DNA from: Isoetes taiwanensis
Taxonomy: Eukaryota > Streptophyta > Lycopodiopsida > Isoetales > Isoetaceae
Assembly (NCBI GenBank): GCA_021234155.1
Contig: JAJEKV010000058.1
Span: 507,814-571,813, forward strand
Length of the DNA stretch: 64,000 bases
Direction of reading: 5' to 3'
A program made the translations under genes and the position numbers. The notes below the pieces were generated by a model, which made no database searches, had not been told where the DNA came from, and worked only from the letters and a program-made list of their open reading frames with translations. Positions 50,540-63,320 of this stretch are shown piece after piece. Within the stretch, counting starts at the first letter, position 1. Every line of letters starts with the position of its first letter.

Positions 50540-52723
50540 GTGGCCTTGACTAGCCAGTAGGTGCTTCTCGCCATTTATCCTTCCACTGGAACAGCTTGCA
50601 GCAATAGGCTTTCCACTTAGCTTCAGGCTGGTTGTTGTGGTCTGTTTAGAAAAGAAGACGATTGTGTATCTTCAAAGGCTTATCAATTAGTGTCGACCAA
50701 CTTCTTCACGAGGCGCAAGACAGATTGGTAAAGACATACCTATGTTCTCAGCTTGCTCCTGAGAAAAAACATTTGATTTTTGAGGAATATTTGGGTATCT
50801 TATCTTATGCATAGACAGGTGACTGCAATCAGTGGATTATCTTTGTCTCTGAGATTTTTTTCCTGTCTCTGCATCTATGCATGTACTTCTTCTGGAATCC
50901 TATATTATAAAAATATAGCATGTGTCTTGCATGGAGACCTAGATCGGACCGCCTAGATTTAATCTAAAAATTGGACGGTCCAATTAGTCCAAGAGTTTTT
51001 TTCCCCTCCTAGCTTTCTTCTCGCTCTCGCTCTTCCTTTCTTTTACAAGGATTCGATTGATCGGTTGCCTGAAGGTTCGATAGCCAGTGCCTTGCCACAG
51101 TTTCCTTGCCCTTCTTCTTGCTCTATGCCGGATTTGATGGATCGATTGCTGAAGAAGCCAGTCTCTTGCCAATTTGCTTTCCTAAGAGGCTATGGCACTT
51201 GATCCCGTTTAGGGAGCCAGAAGGAAAGGTAAACTTTGCATGGTTTCTTAGGAAGAAGTTTACACAGAATTCACAGATCTGCATCATCTCAGGAGCACAT
51301 TGAACGGCACAGCCTTGGGCTGGTTCTCATTCCCATGCACTGCCGAATCTCCTGTGCTGTGGAGTGCAGTCTGCTTGAGCAGTTTGGCTTGCTTTCTATC
51401 CGAAAAATGATAAATGCAAACAAAGGATGGAGCTGTTCAGGCTGACAACATATGCAGTTCTCATTCCAACAATCTTCCTACTCCTGGTGAGTGTATTGGA
51501 ATATTAGTTTGTTGTGCTCTTTAATTGGGTCCCATAGGCCTATTGGTCTGCTTTTCATAGACTAAATATTATTGTGAATTATACTATAACCCCGCAATTT
51601 GATCTTTTATGTTTATTATATAAGGCTCAGATTTTATTGAACGGGCGTCTTTAGCATTCGAGGTGTGATCTTCCACCGTTATTCTAGGGCTATTCTTCTA
51701 CTCTTGTTCCATCAATTCTTTAGAAATATACAGCTACATCCAGATGGTAGGGTTTAGTTATGTCGCGAGCAGATTTGGCGTTGCTGAGAAGTGGTTGTTC
51801 AGCTGCTGAACCTAAAGATTTTAGCCGGTTCAAATATTTCAAACCTTGCAAGGCCTATTTTGTGAAACTGAGACAGTTGCCTCAGTGTTGATTCCACTGG
51901 AAGTGAGCCATGACCTATTTCTACATCATGTGAACCAGCCATTAAAATCTTGGGGGATCTTGCTTGGCAGTAAATCTTTGATAATTGTCGCCACATCAAG
52001 AACTTTCAAGCATAATGGAATCTCAAAACTCATAAACTTTGCTATTGTGAGCTTCTGCAATTCGTCCAAGTAAGAATTTCCGGCTTAGTGAAATTTGGGT
52101 ATAAACTGCTATCAAGTATCTTCTAGCTGTTCCAGCATAGTGGCTTCAAATGTCCATGTCTTGCACAATTCTCCAATTGATAGAAATCAATTGTATCACT
52201 TGCCATAGCCATGGATGCTAATCTACCTTTTTTAGTTGAATTAGATTGACTTTTAACATCCATGGAGACCAAAAGGTCTAGAGGACCCAATATAGAAAGA
52301 GCACAGCAAGCGCATAATGCAACGCGCGGGGCATGTGCTCCACCTCAGCTTTGAATGGTGATATAACCATGTTTAGGGTGTTGTTATCATGATGCATGCC
52401 ACCAGCAAAGGGGTTTCACCCCATTATAGAGCTATAGTAAAAATGGGTCGTGGCACGATCATGACCGTGGGTGATTCTTCATTCAAAGGCGAGGGAAAAC
52501 ATTGATACGAGGAGGTGGGTATGGTAGGATACATGCATGATAGGTGCTAAAAAAGGGGCAGATAACGGGGCCATGATCAGCCAGGAACGTACTGAAGAGT
52601 GCGCATGCATCGATGTCGGCCCTGTGCGAAGCAGCACAAATGCTGTGTCCACACCACCGCACTTATTTCTGCCTACAAAACCCGCATTTCCTTTTTTTTT
52701 TTTCCTTCCCTCCCTGCACAGCT
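50540..52723. other. Intergenic and promoter-proximal region of the GH5 gene
   Basis: No supportable gene. A minus-strand stretch at 52060-51960 reads LDELQKLTIAKFMSFEIPLCLKVL, faintly like an LRR from a resistance-type protein but too short to call. A short palindrome GGACGGTCC and its surroundings (50945-50985) may be a small inverted-repeat relic. The last ~40 bases before the GH5 start are CT-rich. Confidence 0.35.
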
Positions 52724-55700
52724 ATGGCGATGGCGCCCTTCCTCGTCCTTCTCCTCTGTTTTTTCTGTTCCCAACCCGTCTCCGCCTCTTCAGGTACTCC
52801 CTTTCCTTCCCACATTGCTTTCCTCTTGCTCTTTGCTTCCTAGTTTGTAAATGCATTTTGTCCTTCTGGTCTAAACATTATCCAGAATAGCTCTTCCTTC
52901 AATGCGGGTCGCATTTTTGTGGGTTTTCATTTGCCTTGAAGATTCTGGCGTTACAGAGCCTGATAGAAGTGATTTACTAGTTATTTCATGTGCAACGAGA
53001 CTGGTCTTCTAAGTAGAGCTTCTGTAGTTTAAATGCTCTTGTTTTCGAGATCAAGACGGTGCCATTCTGCATTGTTCTGTTTCATTATAGAGGATCTGGT
53101 AGTTGCCAATTAAAATGGCTTCTAGAGATGCAAGATTTCATTTTGTACATTTTGTGTCCATGATTTCAGGCCAGAAATTGCATCCAGTCACCTTTCAAAG
53201 ATTGCAGCGATCAGATGCAACAACGCAAACGGTTCAATTCACCCACAAAACTTCTGGAAAATGGCTTCGATCACTTGCCAATACCACACTTATCGCTGAC
53301 GCAGAGAGCAGTTCCGATGCAACTATATTCACCATAGAAAGGCTCGATGGTTCACAGGTATGACTCTTCTGCTACCCTATTCTTAAAATGTATAGAGTTT
53401 TTCTGAAACGGCAAACTTGTTGCAGGTGCGATTAATATCAGATGATGGACAGCTATGGGTTTACTCTAAGAAGTCACAAACTTTATCAGGATTGCACAGT
53501 AAGCGAAGAGAACTTTCTACATTTAATTCCAAAGTTCGTGCAGTGAGTTTGGGTGGATGGCTTGTCATCGAGAAATGGATCAAACCTTCACTTTTTGATG
53601 GAATCCATAATGCTGATTTGCTAGTATGTTCTGTGACCTTTGCCAACTGATACTTTCATCTCATCTTAACGTTTCTCATATACTCTTCTTATCAAATCCA
53701 GGATGGCACACTGATTCAGCTCAAGGCTGTAACCCTTGGAACTTATGTAGCTGCTGAAGGTGGTGGAGGTCAAGGGCTTGTGGTAAACCGGGAGTCTGCT
53801 TCATACTGGGAATCTTTTAAGGTATTGAAGCATTTGTACATCGTGTATATAAGAAAGAGGCATAACAACCAAGCAATTAATTGATTATCAATTGACCAGT
53901 CATTATCAATTGACCAGTCACTGAATTGAGTGAGCATTACAATCCTTTCCTTTTAAAAACTTCTTGTACCTCAGTTATAATGCATTCTGGTTGGGTAAGA
54001 GTTAATTTGGAAGAGAAAAATTGCACTTATTAGTCAATTACATCTTCCATACAATTCTGGCCTACCTGTACCTTGTATGCTTTTTTGGCTATTGTACAAA
54101 TCATTCAGGGGTTTAGAAACCATAAAAGAAGACGAGGAATTGTTATATTTTATGTATACAAAGAAAGGAAACCTTGCACTAGGGTTTGTTGTTTTTTCTG
54201 CCTATCGTGTTCACCTTCTGTCTAGAATATTCTACAATCAGTCTAAACGTTTATTGATGTTATTGTCAGCTATGGAGATTAACAAGTACCACTTTTCAAC
54301 TCAGAGCCTCATCTAACCAATATGTGACCATTGAAAAGGGGAGTGGTGCACTGAGTGCCACAAAGGATGTCCCTGGTGAATCCGAAACGTTTTTAATTAT
54401 CCGTAATCCGTCAAATCCCATGCAAGTGCATTTGAAAGCAGCAAATGGGAAATATGTGCAGGTATATAGTTTGCTACTTCAATGTTCACAGTACGACTCT
54501 AACATTGGTTGTTTAAGTACAGGCCAAAGGTTCAAATGAACTTGTGGCAGATTATGAGAATGAACCAGGTTGGAATTACAACTCAGCAGTCTTTGAGATG
54601 AATGTAAACACTGCTTTAGGAGGGGAATATCAATTGACTAATGGTCTTGGCCCCAGTGCAGCAGCTGAAGTTCTAAAGGTTAATTAGTGCCTTGAAAACA
54701 TACTGGTTAACTTGCTTCTGGTTACTTCAATTATAACATGATTGTGGCATCACAGGAACATAGAAGTACCTTTGTCACTGCGAAGGATTTCCAGTTTCTG
54801 GCAGCAAACAAAATAAATGCAGTTCGTATTCCAGTTGGTTGGTGGATTGCACATGATCCTAATCCTCCAACACCCTTTGTAGGGGGGTCTTTGAATGCCC
54901 TTGATCAAGCATTCTTGTGGGCTCGGTAAGATTATTAACCTTCGTAATATTCTTATAGGGCTAAGAAGCATGAAACGATCAGCTGTAGTTTTCTGGGGTT
55001 GATTCTCAGTGCTTGTGCCTAATTCTGCAGGCAAAGTAATATCAAGGTCATCATAGATTTACATGCTGCCCCTGGATCACAAAGTCCTTGGGAGCATTGT
55101 GGTACGCGTGATGGTGTGTCGGAGTGGGCAAATGCCAATGGAGCCTACATACCACAGACCCTCTCAGTTATAGAGTTCCTCGTTGCGAGGTGAAGTTTTT
55201 AGTTTGGTTATGTTCATGTTTGGAAAGCTTTTAATGCTCGTCTTAGCTTACAGATATGCAAACAATCCAGCATTGCTTGGTATTGAACTTCTCAACGAGC
55301 CTGGCGTTGATTCTGCACCATTGGAGACTTTGAAGAATTATTACCTAGAAGGGTACAAAGTAGTTAGAAAATATAGCTCTACAGCATATGTTATAATGTG
55401 CCAAAGGATTGGTGCAAGTCCTGTGGAGCTTGTCAATGTGATGAAACCAAGTAAAGGTTTCAAAAATGTGGCATTGGATGTGCATTTTTATATGTTTGAG
55501 AGTGCTTTTAACAACACATCTGTTCAGTGGAATCTTGACTACATTTATCATGATAGAAATACTCTTCTAGAGAGCCTTGAAAGTGCAGACGGTCCATCTA
55601 TCTTTGTTGGTAAGTGCTGTGTCCTTTTGGAATGTTCTTTAGTTGTACTGTTGGATGAACTATTTAAAATTTCTGATGTTTGATTTTTCTGATATTTCTG

Positions 55701-55906
55701 CAGGGGAATGGACTAATGAGTGGACTTTGCAGCAAGCTCCACGCGAAGATTACCAAAAATTTGCAAACGCCCAATTACAAGTTTATGGCAAAGCTAGCTT
55801 TGGATGGTCTTACTGGTGCCTTAAGAATGATAAACCTCGGTGGGACTTTGAAAAAGCTATCAGTGATCGGGTCGTACAGAAACTCTCTAATGGGGGCTGG
55901 CCATAG
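52724..55906 (+). CDS. GH5 glucan 1,3-beta-glucosidase-like enzyme with fascin-type domain
   Basis: Plant GH5 beta-glucanase-like protein predicted to act on wall glucans; the exact substrate is not shown by sequence. Ten exons: 52724-52793, 53170-53357, 53426-53623, 53702-53821, 54270-54461, 54523-54678, 54756-54925, 55031-55189, 55254-55609, 55704-55906. All are GT-AG and in frame, giving 603 residues. Residues 1-22 form a signal peptide ([16 protein letters not shown]). [18 protein letters not shown] is near residue 125, a fascin-like domain covers about 153-260, and the catalytic barrel about 300-600. Acid/base Glu433 lies in LLNEP and nucleophile Glu538 in VGEW; HAAPGSQ and GWSYW are also present. 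The ~100 residues between signal peptide and LGGWL look like an additional beta-trefoil-type stretch. Intact, likely functional and secreted. Confidence 0.95.
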
Positions 55907-57178
55907 AAAATATTTATCTGCTGATCTGTAGGGGACTCAACACACTTATAGTTATTTCTCTCGATGGATAGTACTATATAACGTCCATTTTTGAGGAAGC
56001 GGGTCAACTCCTGGTTGAAAAATACTTGTAAATATATACAATCTAGTACTTATCGCGGCAAAGATTCTTTATGGCATGCTTCATTTGCCTACTTGATGGC
56101 TCTATTTGCATTTTTTTTTTAATTTTTAAAATGTAACTATTGATTTGGTGAATATCCCTTGATTCATGCCAAATCCATAAAAAATGGATGCACAAGAACC
56201 AATGGTGCAAAAGAAGGGAAACGAGATATATCTCTAGACGTAATTCACTTTAGGCTGGAATTCGGGTACTTTACTTATATTTTCAAACTTGTAATTTCAA
56301 GACTACTACATATAATTTCAGCTCCACTACAATGAAAACAATACACTGTATCCCACTTCATTTCATTTACAACAGAGTTCAGCATTCACATTTACAACAG
56401 AGTTTAGCTCAAAATTTCCAACATTGTTCAACATTTACAATAGATGCTTAGAGTTCAGAATCAAACAAAAATATAGCATTGTTTCCAACTAAAAGTTGCA
56501 TTGTTCAACTGCAAAATACAAGCAAAGACACAGTCACAGAGCTCGATTCTTGTTTAGTTCAGAGATCACGTCGACTAACTAATTCATATTAACACCGTTG
56601 ATATTAAATGTACAGTTGTTGAAGGTGCCTTGAGTATTTATGACAGGCCTTGAATATTTCCCTATTGCCTTCCATTAGAGGAAATTTGAGATCTCATTTC
56701 ATCCCCATAAGAATCCTCCAATGGAATGGCTTACCCTCTATTAACTGCACTTAATGCAGCACCAACAACTTCATTGCTGTTGTTTTCCCCCCATAACTTT
56801 TGATCCACTTGTCCAAATGTTGCGGCGTTTGTTGCATTAGATGCGGAATGAAAAGATCTTTCCAATGATATATGGTTATGATGTATTTCAATATGGTCAT
56901 ATGCGTTAACCTTAAAAAAATATGATTTTTTGCTTATTTCTTATATATTTATATCGTAAAAGATGTATGAATGGGTTATCACTAGATAGATCTTGTGAAG
57001 ACGAATACATTGCTACAAAAAGTTTTTGAATCGGAGTTTTGGATCAAAAGTTATAATGAAAAAATGATACTACAGAAGTTAGTTGCAGCTGCATTAATTA
57101 CAGGCTGCCACATAATACTGGAATGAGATATACTGGAGCTCTTCTCTTATTGGACAGTTTAAAAAACTGACATGGCAT
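55907..57178. other. GH5 3' flank and spacer
   Basis: AT-rich and without a recognisable gene. A direct repeat of TTTACAACAGAGTT (56365-56410) is the only small structure noted. Confidence 0.45.
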
Positions 57179-58348
57179 TTTAAGCATCCCTTAATGGGAC
57201 AAAATGTGATCTCATTTTTCCTCTAATGTTACTATCTGGATACACTTTGCTGAGTTCATCGTAAAAACCAACATCATAAACATCATCTTCGATCTCGATA
57301 CTAGATAGTATTTGACTCTTATTAGAGGTGTTGCCGTCCACTGTAATTTGACCTGCAGCGCTCTCAGAAACCTCGCCAACAAGCTGACCTACTACAAAAA
57401 CCTCCTCGGCCAGCGGTATAGGAGCAATTCTCCTTCAAATTAACTCCTGCCAGAACAGCCTCTGCTACACTGATGTTTTCAAAAGATTCTGCAGCACGAA
57501 GAACATTTCACTCCTGCAACAGGTTCCTCGATGTATTCCCTACCACATTCTGCTTTGCAACTTCACCTGAAAATAGCAGAAAATATATTAGACCTAACTA
57601 GGATAATTTATATAATTATAGAAATGAGAAACATCAAAAAGATAAATCAAACAAAAAATTATACCAGATAACACATCTTTGTATGCCTGTATAGTTCCAT
57701 CACTATTAATAGGTTGGCTAATCAGATCCATACACGCATTCATTTTAGATTCTCGTGTCCGATTAACCTGAAAATAATAGTAAGAAAATAGACAAATAAA
57801 GAAAAAAGCAAATAAAAAAATAGAAAAACTCACATTTCATAAGCCGGAGTGCTCTTGTGCCCCGCAATAGTCATGCCCACATCAAAAGGCATACTCGCAG
57901 CTGAAAGACGAGAAACTAAAGACACCCTTCCAGATTTATTACATATTCGAGTCTTGGGATGGACTATAGCAGCCATTGTGTTCAACCATTTAGAGATGGA
58001 GTTTTTGCCAACAGGCGTGACAACATACCATGCATAAACTAGATAATAAAAGTTAAATAACAGACCATAAATAACAGGAGTTAAATATGAGAAATTAAAT
58101 AACTAAAAATCCGAAAACAAAAAGCAAAAAGTAAAGTACTTACATAGTTTTATAACCAGGAATAGATTGCAAGAAGAAATGACGCGACTCTTTCTCGTTT
58201 TCCTTGGCAGGCAGATGTCGCACATATTGCTTATAAGTAAGGACAAAGTCCTTTTCATATGTCCACACCAACTGACGAAAGTGGCGATCATCATACATGG
58301 TAACAGTAGGATTATTTGGATTTGCTCGAAGCAGGGCTCTTGAACGGA
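57179..58348 (-). pseudogene. Tyrosine-recombinase-like gene relic (Crypton/DUF3504-like)
   Basis: Minus strand, exons separated by GT-AG introns. Exon A, 58348-58144: YDDRHFRQLVWTYEKDFVL, ESRHFFLQSIPGYKT. Exon B, 58038 to about 57838: YAWYVVTPVGKNSISKWL, then NKSGRVSLVSRLSAA and MTIAGHKSTPAYE. Exon C, about 57770-57666: VNRTRESKMNACMDLI. An acidic C-terminal part (IEIEDDVYDVGFYDELSK) ends at 57179. 'P-GKN-I-k', 'SGR---vsrL--a' and 'GHKS---Y' follow the order of the tyrosine recombinase C-terminal half as in Crypton/DUF3504 proteins. The usual HxxR histidine is Lys here. Exons B and C join one base out of frame and exon D has two more breaks. The 5' end is cut off by an LTR-like repeat at about 58349. 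Confidence 0.55.
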
Positions 58349-58504
58349 GGATTCAACCGTCGGATAGGGGAACCGAGCTCTAGGAGGATGGTCATTAGCA
58401 TACAGCCCCCAGGAGCGCTGCCAAGAAAGGCTGCCTCGAGACTTCTTTGGATCCTGCCTCCTTGGGCCTTGTTTGGCTTTGTTTGACCACTAGAAAATTT
58501 TACT

Positions 58505-59520
58505 CAACGGATGTGTGGCGAGTTGGTATAGACCTAGTGATGTCTAAGATTTATGCACTTTGGTCAGAGGTTCAAACCTTGTCTTAGATGCCATTTCTTG
58601 ATGGGAGTTGCTAGGGGTTATATTAATGATGAACCACGACGTAGTAAGACTTTCTGTTGATACATGTTCATTATGGTCCATTCGGCACAACCCGATATGG
58701 ATAGGATATATAGGTGTCTACTAGACTTGGTTGTCTGGTCATGTATCATTATGGTCCATTCGGCACAACCCGATATAGATAGGATATATAGGTGTCTACT
58801 AGACTTGGTTGTCTGGTGACTTCCTAATATGGACCTTAAACAAAAAAATAAAAAATACTCGTGATTTCCTAATGCTGGAGATATCTCTGCCTACAAAGTG
58901 TGCATGTACCACAATAGTTTTGTTCAACGGATATGTGTGGCGAGTTGGTATAGACCTAGTGATTCTTGCACTTTGGTTAGGGGTACAAACCCTGCCTTAG
59001 ATGTCATTTCTTGATGGGAGTTGCTAGGGTTTATATTAATGATGAACCCTGGCGTAATAGAACTTTGGATACATGTTCACTATGGTCCATTCCGCACAAT
59101 TCGATATGGAAAGGATATGTAGGTGTCTACTAGACTTGGCGTCTGGTGACTTCTTAACATGAACCTTAAATAAAAAAATAAAAAATTCTCGTGACTTCCT
59201 AAGGCTGGAGATATCTCTGCCTATAAAGTATGCATCTACCACAAAAGTTTTGCTCGACGGGTGTGGCGAGTTGGTATAGACCTAGTGATGCCTAAGATTT
59301 GTGCACTTTGATCAGGGTTCAAACCCTGCCTTAGATGTCATTTCTTGATGGGAGTTGCTAGGAGTTATATTAATGATGAACCCCGACATAGTAAAACTTT
59401 CTGTTGATACATGTTCACTATGGTCCATTTGGCACAACCCAATATGGATAGGATATATAGGTGTCTATTAGACTTGTCTGTCTAGTGACTTTTTAATATG
59501 GACCTTAAACAAAAAAATAC
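58505..59520 (+). repeat. Three tandem SINE-like units with pol III boxes
   Basis: Units start at 58505, 58925 and 59255. Each has an A-box-like TGGCGAGTTGGT (58515, 58938, 59264) and a B-box-like GGTTCAAACC or GGTACAAACC (58569, 58982, 59316) about 40-55 bases later. A shared body follows, with CTTGATGGGAGTTGCTAGG and GGTGTCTACTAGACTTG. Unit 1 has an internal ~74-bp duplication (58668-58816). The head resembles a tRNA; the body is unlike any tRNA, consistent with a tRNA-derived SINE amplified in tandem. Confidence 0.7.
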
Positions 59521-60081
59521 ATCGAATAACCCTTCGGGCCGAAAGTTTTTTAATCCGTACAGTAGTATATATACCGTGTTGCATTTTTTTGAGTCCTATA
59601 GACTGCTTAGTCTCCTTGGATGGAAAAAATGATGAGAATATTGCGAATGGAAACCAAAAGGATTTTGAGATAACAATAATGAACATATTGAACATGACCT
59701 CTATAGGTTCGATAAACTATACTTACCATGTTTGGTTTGTATTTTGGAAGACTTTTTGCATGGCTTGCTCTTGGCCTTTTATGGTTTGTTTTGTTCTGAA
59801 GTTCCCTCACCCTTCAAATGGCTTCTCGTAACTATATCAGTTCTCTCAAAATCGACTGTCAACATGCTGGGAGCTCACATTGCTGGCCGTCCATAACAAG
59901 TTTTTTGCCCAGCTTCCAGAAATCCCGATCAATTGGAGCACCTTGATTAACACAACGGATTCCTGGTTTGAAGCATATTTGTAGTAATTGCAATCATTCT
60001 TCATTTGTATAATTTCACATAGATCTTCCTCGGCAAGTTTACGAAGCACAAAATGTTATCCTCAGCATCCTCCAAGTGAGG

Positions 60082-62130
60082 GTTAACCTTGGCTAGATCG
60101 AGTATAAATTAGAGAGCTCCGAGAGGGTGGTCCCAGAGGAGTGGTGCCAGAAAAGCCTGCCTTGGGAACCTTTTTGTGTCCGGACTCTCCCCTCTTGTCA
60201 AGTGGTCGTGCAAGGTCCTGGCTTCGTTTGACTTGGGAAAGGGTGCCAGCTCGGTTGCCCAACAATGGGCTGCTTGGACCATTCCAATGCTAACTCTTTC
60301 ATCTAAACCTTGTCCAGAAATTCAAAAAATTGGATTGTATGCTGGTGATGACTTAGGAAGCCAGCTGACAAAAAATTAGAATTTAATTTTATATTATGCA
60401 TTAATTACGAGTTTATGAATGTCTTGCTACTGTAAAAGCGGCAATCGGCTTCTACTTGCCACATCGAGAGGAGGACAGATCCAAACTGTATTCCGCCAGT
60501 TCCTCTTGCTTTGGATTCTCAACTCTAGCATCTTTGCCACATCCCAAATGCAAAAGACCAAAACCTGGCCCCCAAAATGCAAACCCTTCAAGAACCTGGC
60601 AACTCACATGGTGTACGTTTCGGGGGCATATCCTTGTCACATTCGACCATGACTTTGCATCGATTGCTGGGGGAGTGTTGATGTCAGAGCGCAGACCCTA
60701 AGAACCCCCTGGAAGCAGCTTGCCCCAAAAATACTCTCCTGAAGGCCCTGGTGAGGGATGGGCAACTTCTCCTCTCCGGAACTGTGATTTAGATCTTCCA
60801 ACTGGATCAGAACGTCGACAATGCGCAGGAGACCAAGTTTCGTGGTTAAAAGACCATCCCTTCTATAACAAGCGCCAAAGTAGCTCATGTCCAACGGCCA
60901 TTGACTTCTACTTGCCACATCGAGAGGAGGACAGATCCAAACTCTATTCCGCCAGTTATTCTTGCTTTGCGTTCTCAACTGTAGCATCTTTGCCACGTCC
61001 AAAATGAAAAAGACCAAAACCTGGCCCCCAAAACGCAAACCCTTCAAGAACCTGGCAACTCACAGGGTTTACGTTTCGGAGGCCATATCCTTGTCACATT
61101 CGACTAGGACTTTGCATCGTGTCTTGATGTAGAGGGGGGTGTTGATGTCAGAGCACAGACTCTAAAAACCGCCTAGAAGCAGCTTGCTCCAAAAATCCTC
61201 TCCTGAAGGCCCTGGTGAGGGACGGGCAACTTTTCCTCTCCGGAACCGTGATTTGGATCTTTCAACTGGATCAGAATGTTGACATTGCACTGGAGACCAA
61301 GTTTCGTGATTAGAAGACCATCTTTTCTATAACAAGCGCCAAAGTAGCTCATGTCCAGCACAGTCTTACTTAATTAGCCTAGGAGGTAGATGCTGAATAC
61401 TGCCATGTAGGGCGTACATTTCTTTTGTAAAATTGACCGTGTAACTTGGTCTCTAGGGTAATTTCGCCATTCTGAACGACGTGACAAACTCGAATCGCCA
61501 TTCCGAAGCTTGCACAATGCACTTCAATTTCTACACTGTCGCCCGCAGGATGCTTCGCTGTTTGACAAGTTTCCCCAGACCGATCTTGGAATTTTGTAGA
61601 CCTACCCGAATTATGGACCTTGAGTGGTGGATTCGATGGTCAGATAGGAGAACCGAGCTCCAGGAGGGTGTTCATTAGCGTATGGTCCCCACGGGGGAGT
61701 GCTACCAGGAAAGGTTGCCACATGAACTTTTTTGGGTCCCGCCTCCTTGGGGTCCGGACTCTCCCCTTTTGTAAGGCGGCCATGCAAGGTCCTGGCCTTA
61801 TTTGACTTGGGGAAGTGTGCCAACTCGGCTATCCAATAATGGGCTGCCTGGATTGTTCTAATGCTAACTCTTTGATCTAAATCTTGTCTGAAAATTCAGA
61901 AAATTAGGTTGTATGTTGGTGATGGCCTAGGAAGCCAGTTGACGAAAAATCAGAATTTTGATTTCGTACTACGCATTAATTACGAATTTATTACTATCTT
62001 GCTATTGCAAAAATGGCCCTCGATATCTAATTGCCACATCGGAAGTAGGACAGATTCAAACTTCATTTTGTGTCTTGACGTAGAGGGGGGGTGTTGACTC
62101 CAGAGCACGGCCCTAAAAAGCCCCCAGAAG
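60082..62130. repeat. Serial LTR-like repeats with polypurine-tract junctions
   Basis: Three junctions have a purine tract followed by TGTTGA: 60666-60676 (GGGGGAG), 61131-61140 (AGAGGGGGG) and 62082-62092 (AGAGGGGGGG). Around them, a ~460-bp unit (60438-60900 and 60900-61360) repeats GCCACATCGAGAGGAGGACAG, and a second pair (60170-60390 and 61745-61950) repeats TCCGGACTCTCCCCT. This is what the 3' ends of an LTR retrotransposon family look like. Part of the unit also flanks the recombinase relic at 58349-58480. No gag-pol seen. Confidence 0.6.
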
Positions 62131-62159
62131 CAGCTTGCCCCAGAATATAGATGTATACA

Positions 62160-62894
62160 TTAATGTCTTAAATTTAAAAATCATATTTTTATTCTTTTAT
62201 CGCTGCCCCACTAAGTCTCATTCTCAGATTTGTTTCATTTCAAGAGAAAAATAGGGAGATGCATCAACGACATCATTATAACTTGGCACATGGCAAATCA
62301 TGCAAAATATTATATAACATTCAGTGCAGATCTAAATTAAATAACAACCGATACAACAATCAATTGATACGAAATATGCAATTCAAATAAAATCTCTTGC
62401 CTACTACTTGCTCCAAAAAATAGAAAAGGAAACGTGTGATTCAATGCAATTGCAGTTTTCCAAATAGCAACCGAAGTCTAAATGGATGATATACAATCTT
62501 TGATTCACCATAGACTTAAACATCTAAGTACACATATATGTAAGTCGAAACAATGTGCACTCCGAGGATAGAGCAATGTTTGACTGCATTCCTAAAATGG
62601 AGTTCCATGCAATGAAAGTGGTTTACTATGAAGATTCAAAAATCCAAGATACACCGAAATTCTCCAGCCTTTACAATGTCGATCTGGAGTTGTCATCCAT
62701 GATTTTGCTGTAATATTTTCTCAATTTCTACAACTCTCCAATGTAAAATTGTGTATTTTCAATGTGTGGCTTTTTCAACTTACTAAATGGGCATAGGGAT
62801 CTTGGCATGCTTATTCAAATGCTGATTCAAATGCTGAATAACATGGGGCCGGAATTGCAGGAAAAATCAATATAAGATCAGTAGGGACCATCAC
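62160..62894. other. Spacer
   Basis: AT-rich; no gene or repeat recognised. It may contain downstream introns of the broken BASS-type gene on the minus strand. Confidence 0.35.
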
Positions 62895-63320
62895 TCAAAA
62901 GAAATGGAGGAAGTTCTTAGGCATTATAGGATGCATTTTATCCACAAGAGACTTTGCATATGTATTAGAATTACTGGAATTAGAACCACCTGCAAAACAT
63001 GACGTGAGATATTTTCTATGCACTTTTGCATGGATTTATGATATAAATGCTAGGTACAATGTGATCATATGTACTTGAAGAATAGACACAACTGAACCAA
63101 TTAAAGCCTTGGTGAGAAAGGGAGTAACAACAATGGAAGATATTGTTGTCAAGTTTGTAAGCGTAATGCTGAGTGACACATCCCCATTGGATAAGTATGT
63201 TGCATAGCTTGATTGTTGAGCACCAAGTATGGGTTTTATAAGAAAGCCAAGTATGGGTTTTATAAAATACTGGGATATGTATCCTATTAATAATGATAGA
63301 GGTCTGTCAAGCACATCAAA
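62895..63320 (-). pseudogene. Plastid bile-acid:sodium symporter (BASS)-type transporter fragment
   Basis: Minus-strand exon 63320-63075 reads FDVLDRPLSLLIGYISQYF, IKPILGF, AQQSSYATYLSNGDVSLSI, SSIVVTPFLTKALIGSVV and SILQ at the donor. The next exon, 62989-62895, reads VVLIPVILIHMQSLVDKM, HPIMPK and then hits a stop. These match transmembrane segments of plant BASS carriers, where '-GAQLSSYA-FL--GDVALSI-' is a hallmark. About 15 residues between KPILGF and GAQ are missing and replaced by a 21-bp direct duplication (63220-63265), so the protein is broken. Upstream exons (63321-64000) were not convincingly found. Confidence 0.72.

Noticed and set aside
58510-58580. A functional tRNA gene
   Set aside because: Only A-like and B-like boxes match; no acceptor, anticodon or variable arm pairing could be drawn, and the unit is repeated as part of a longer element.
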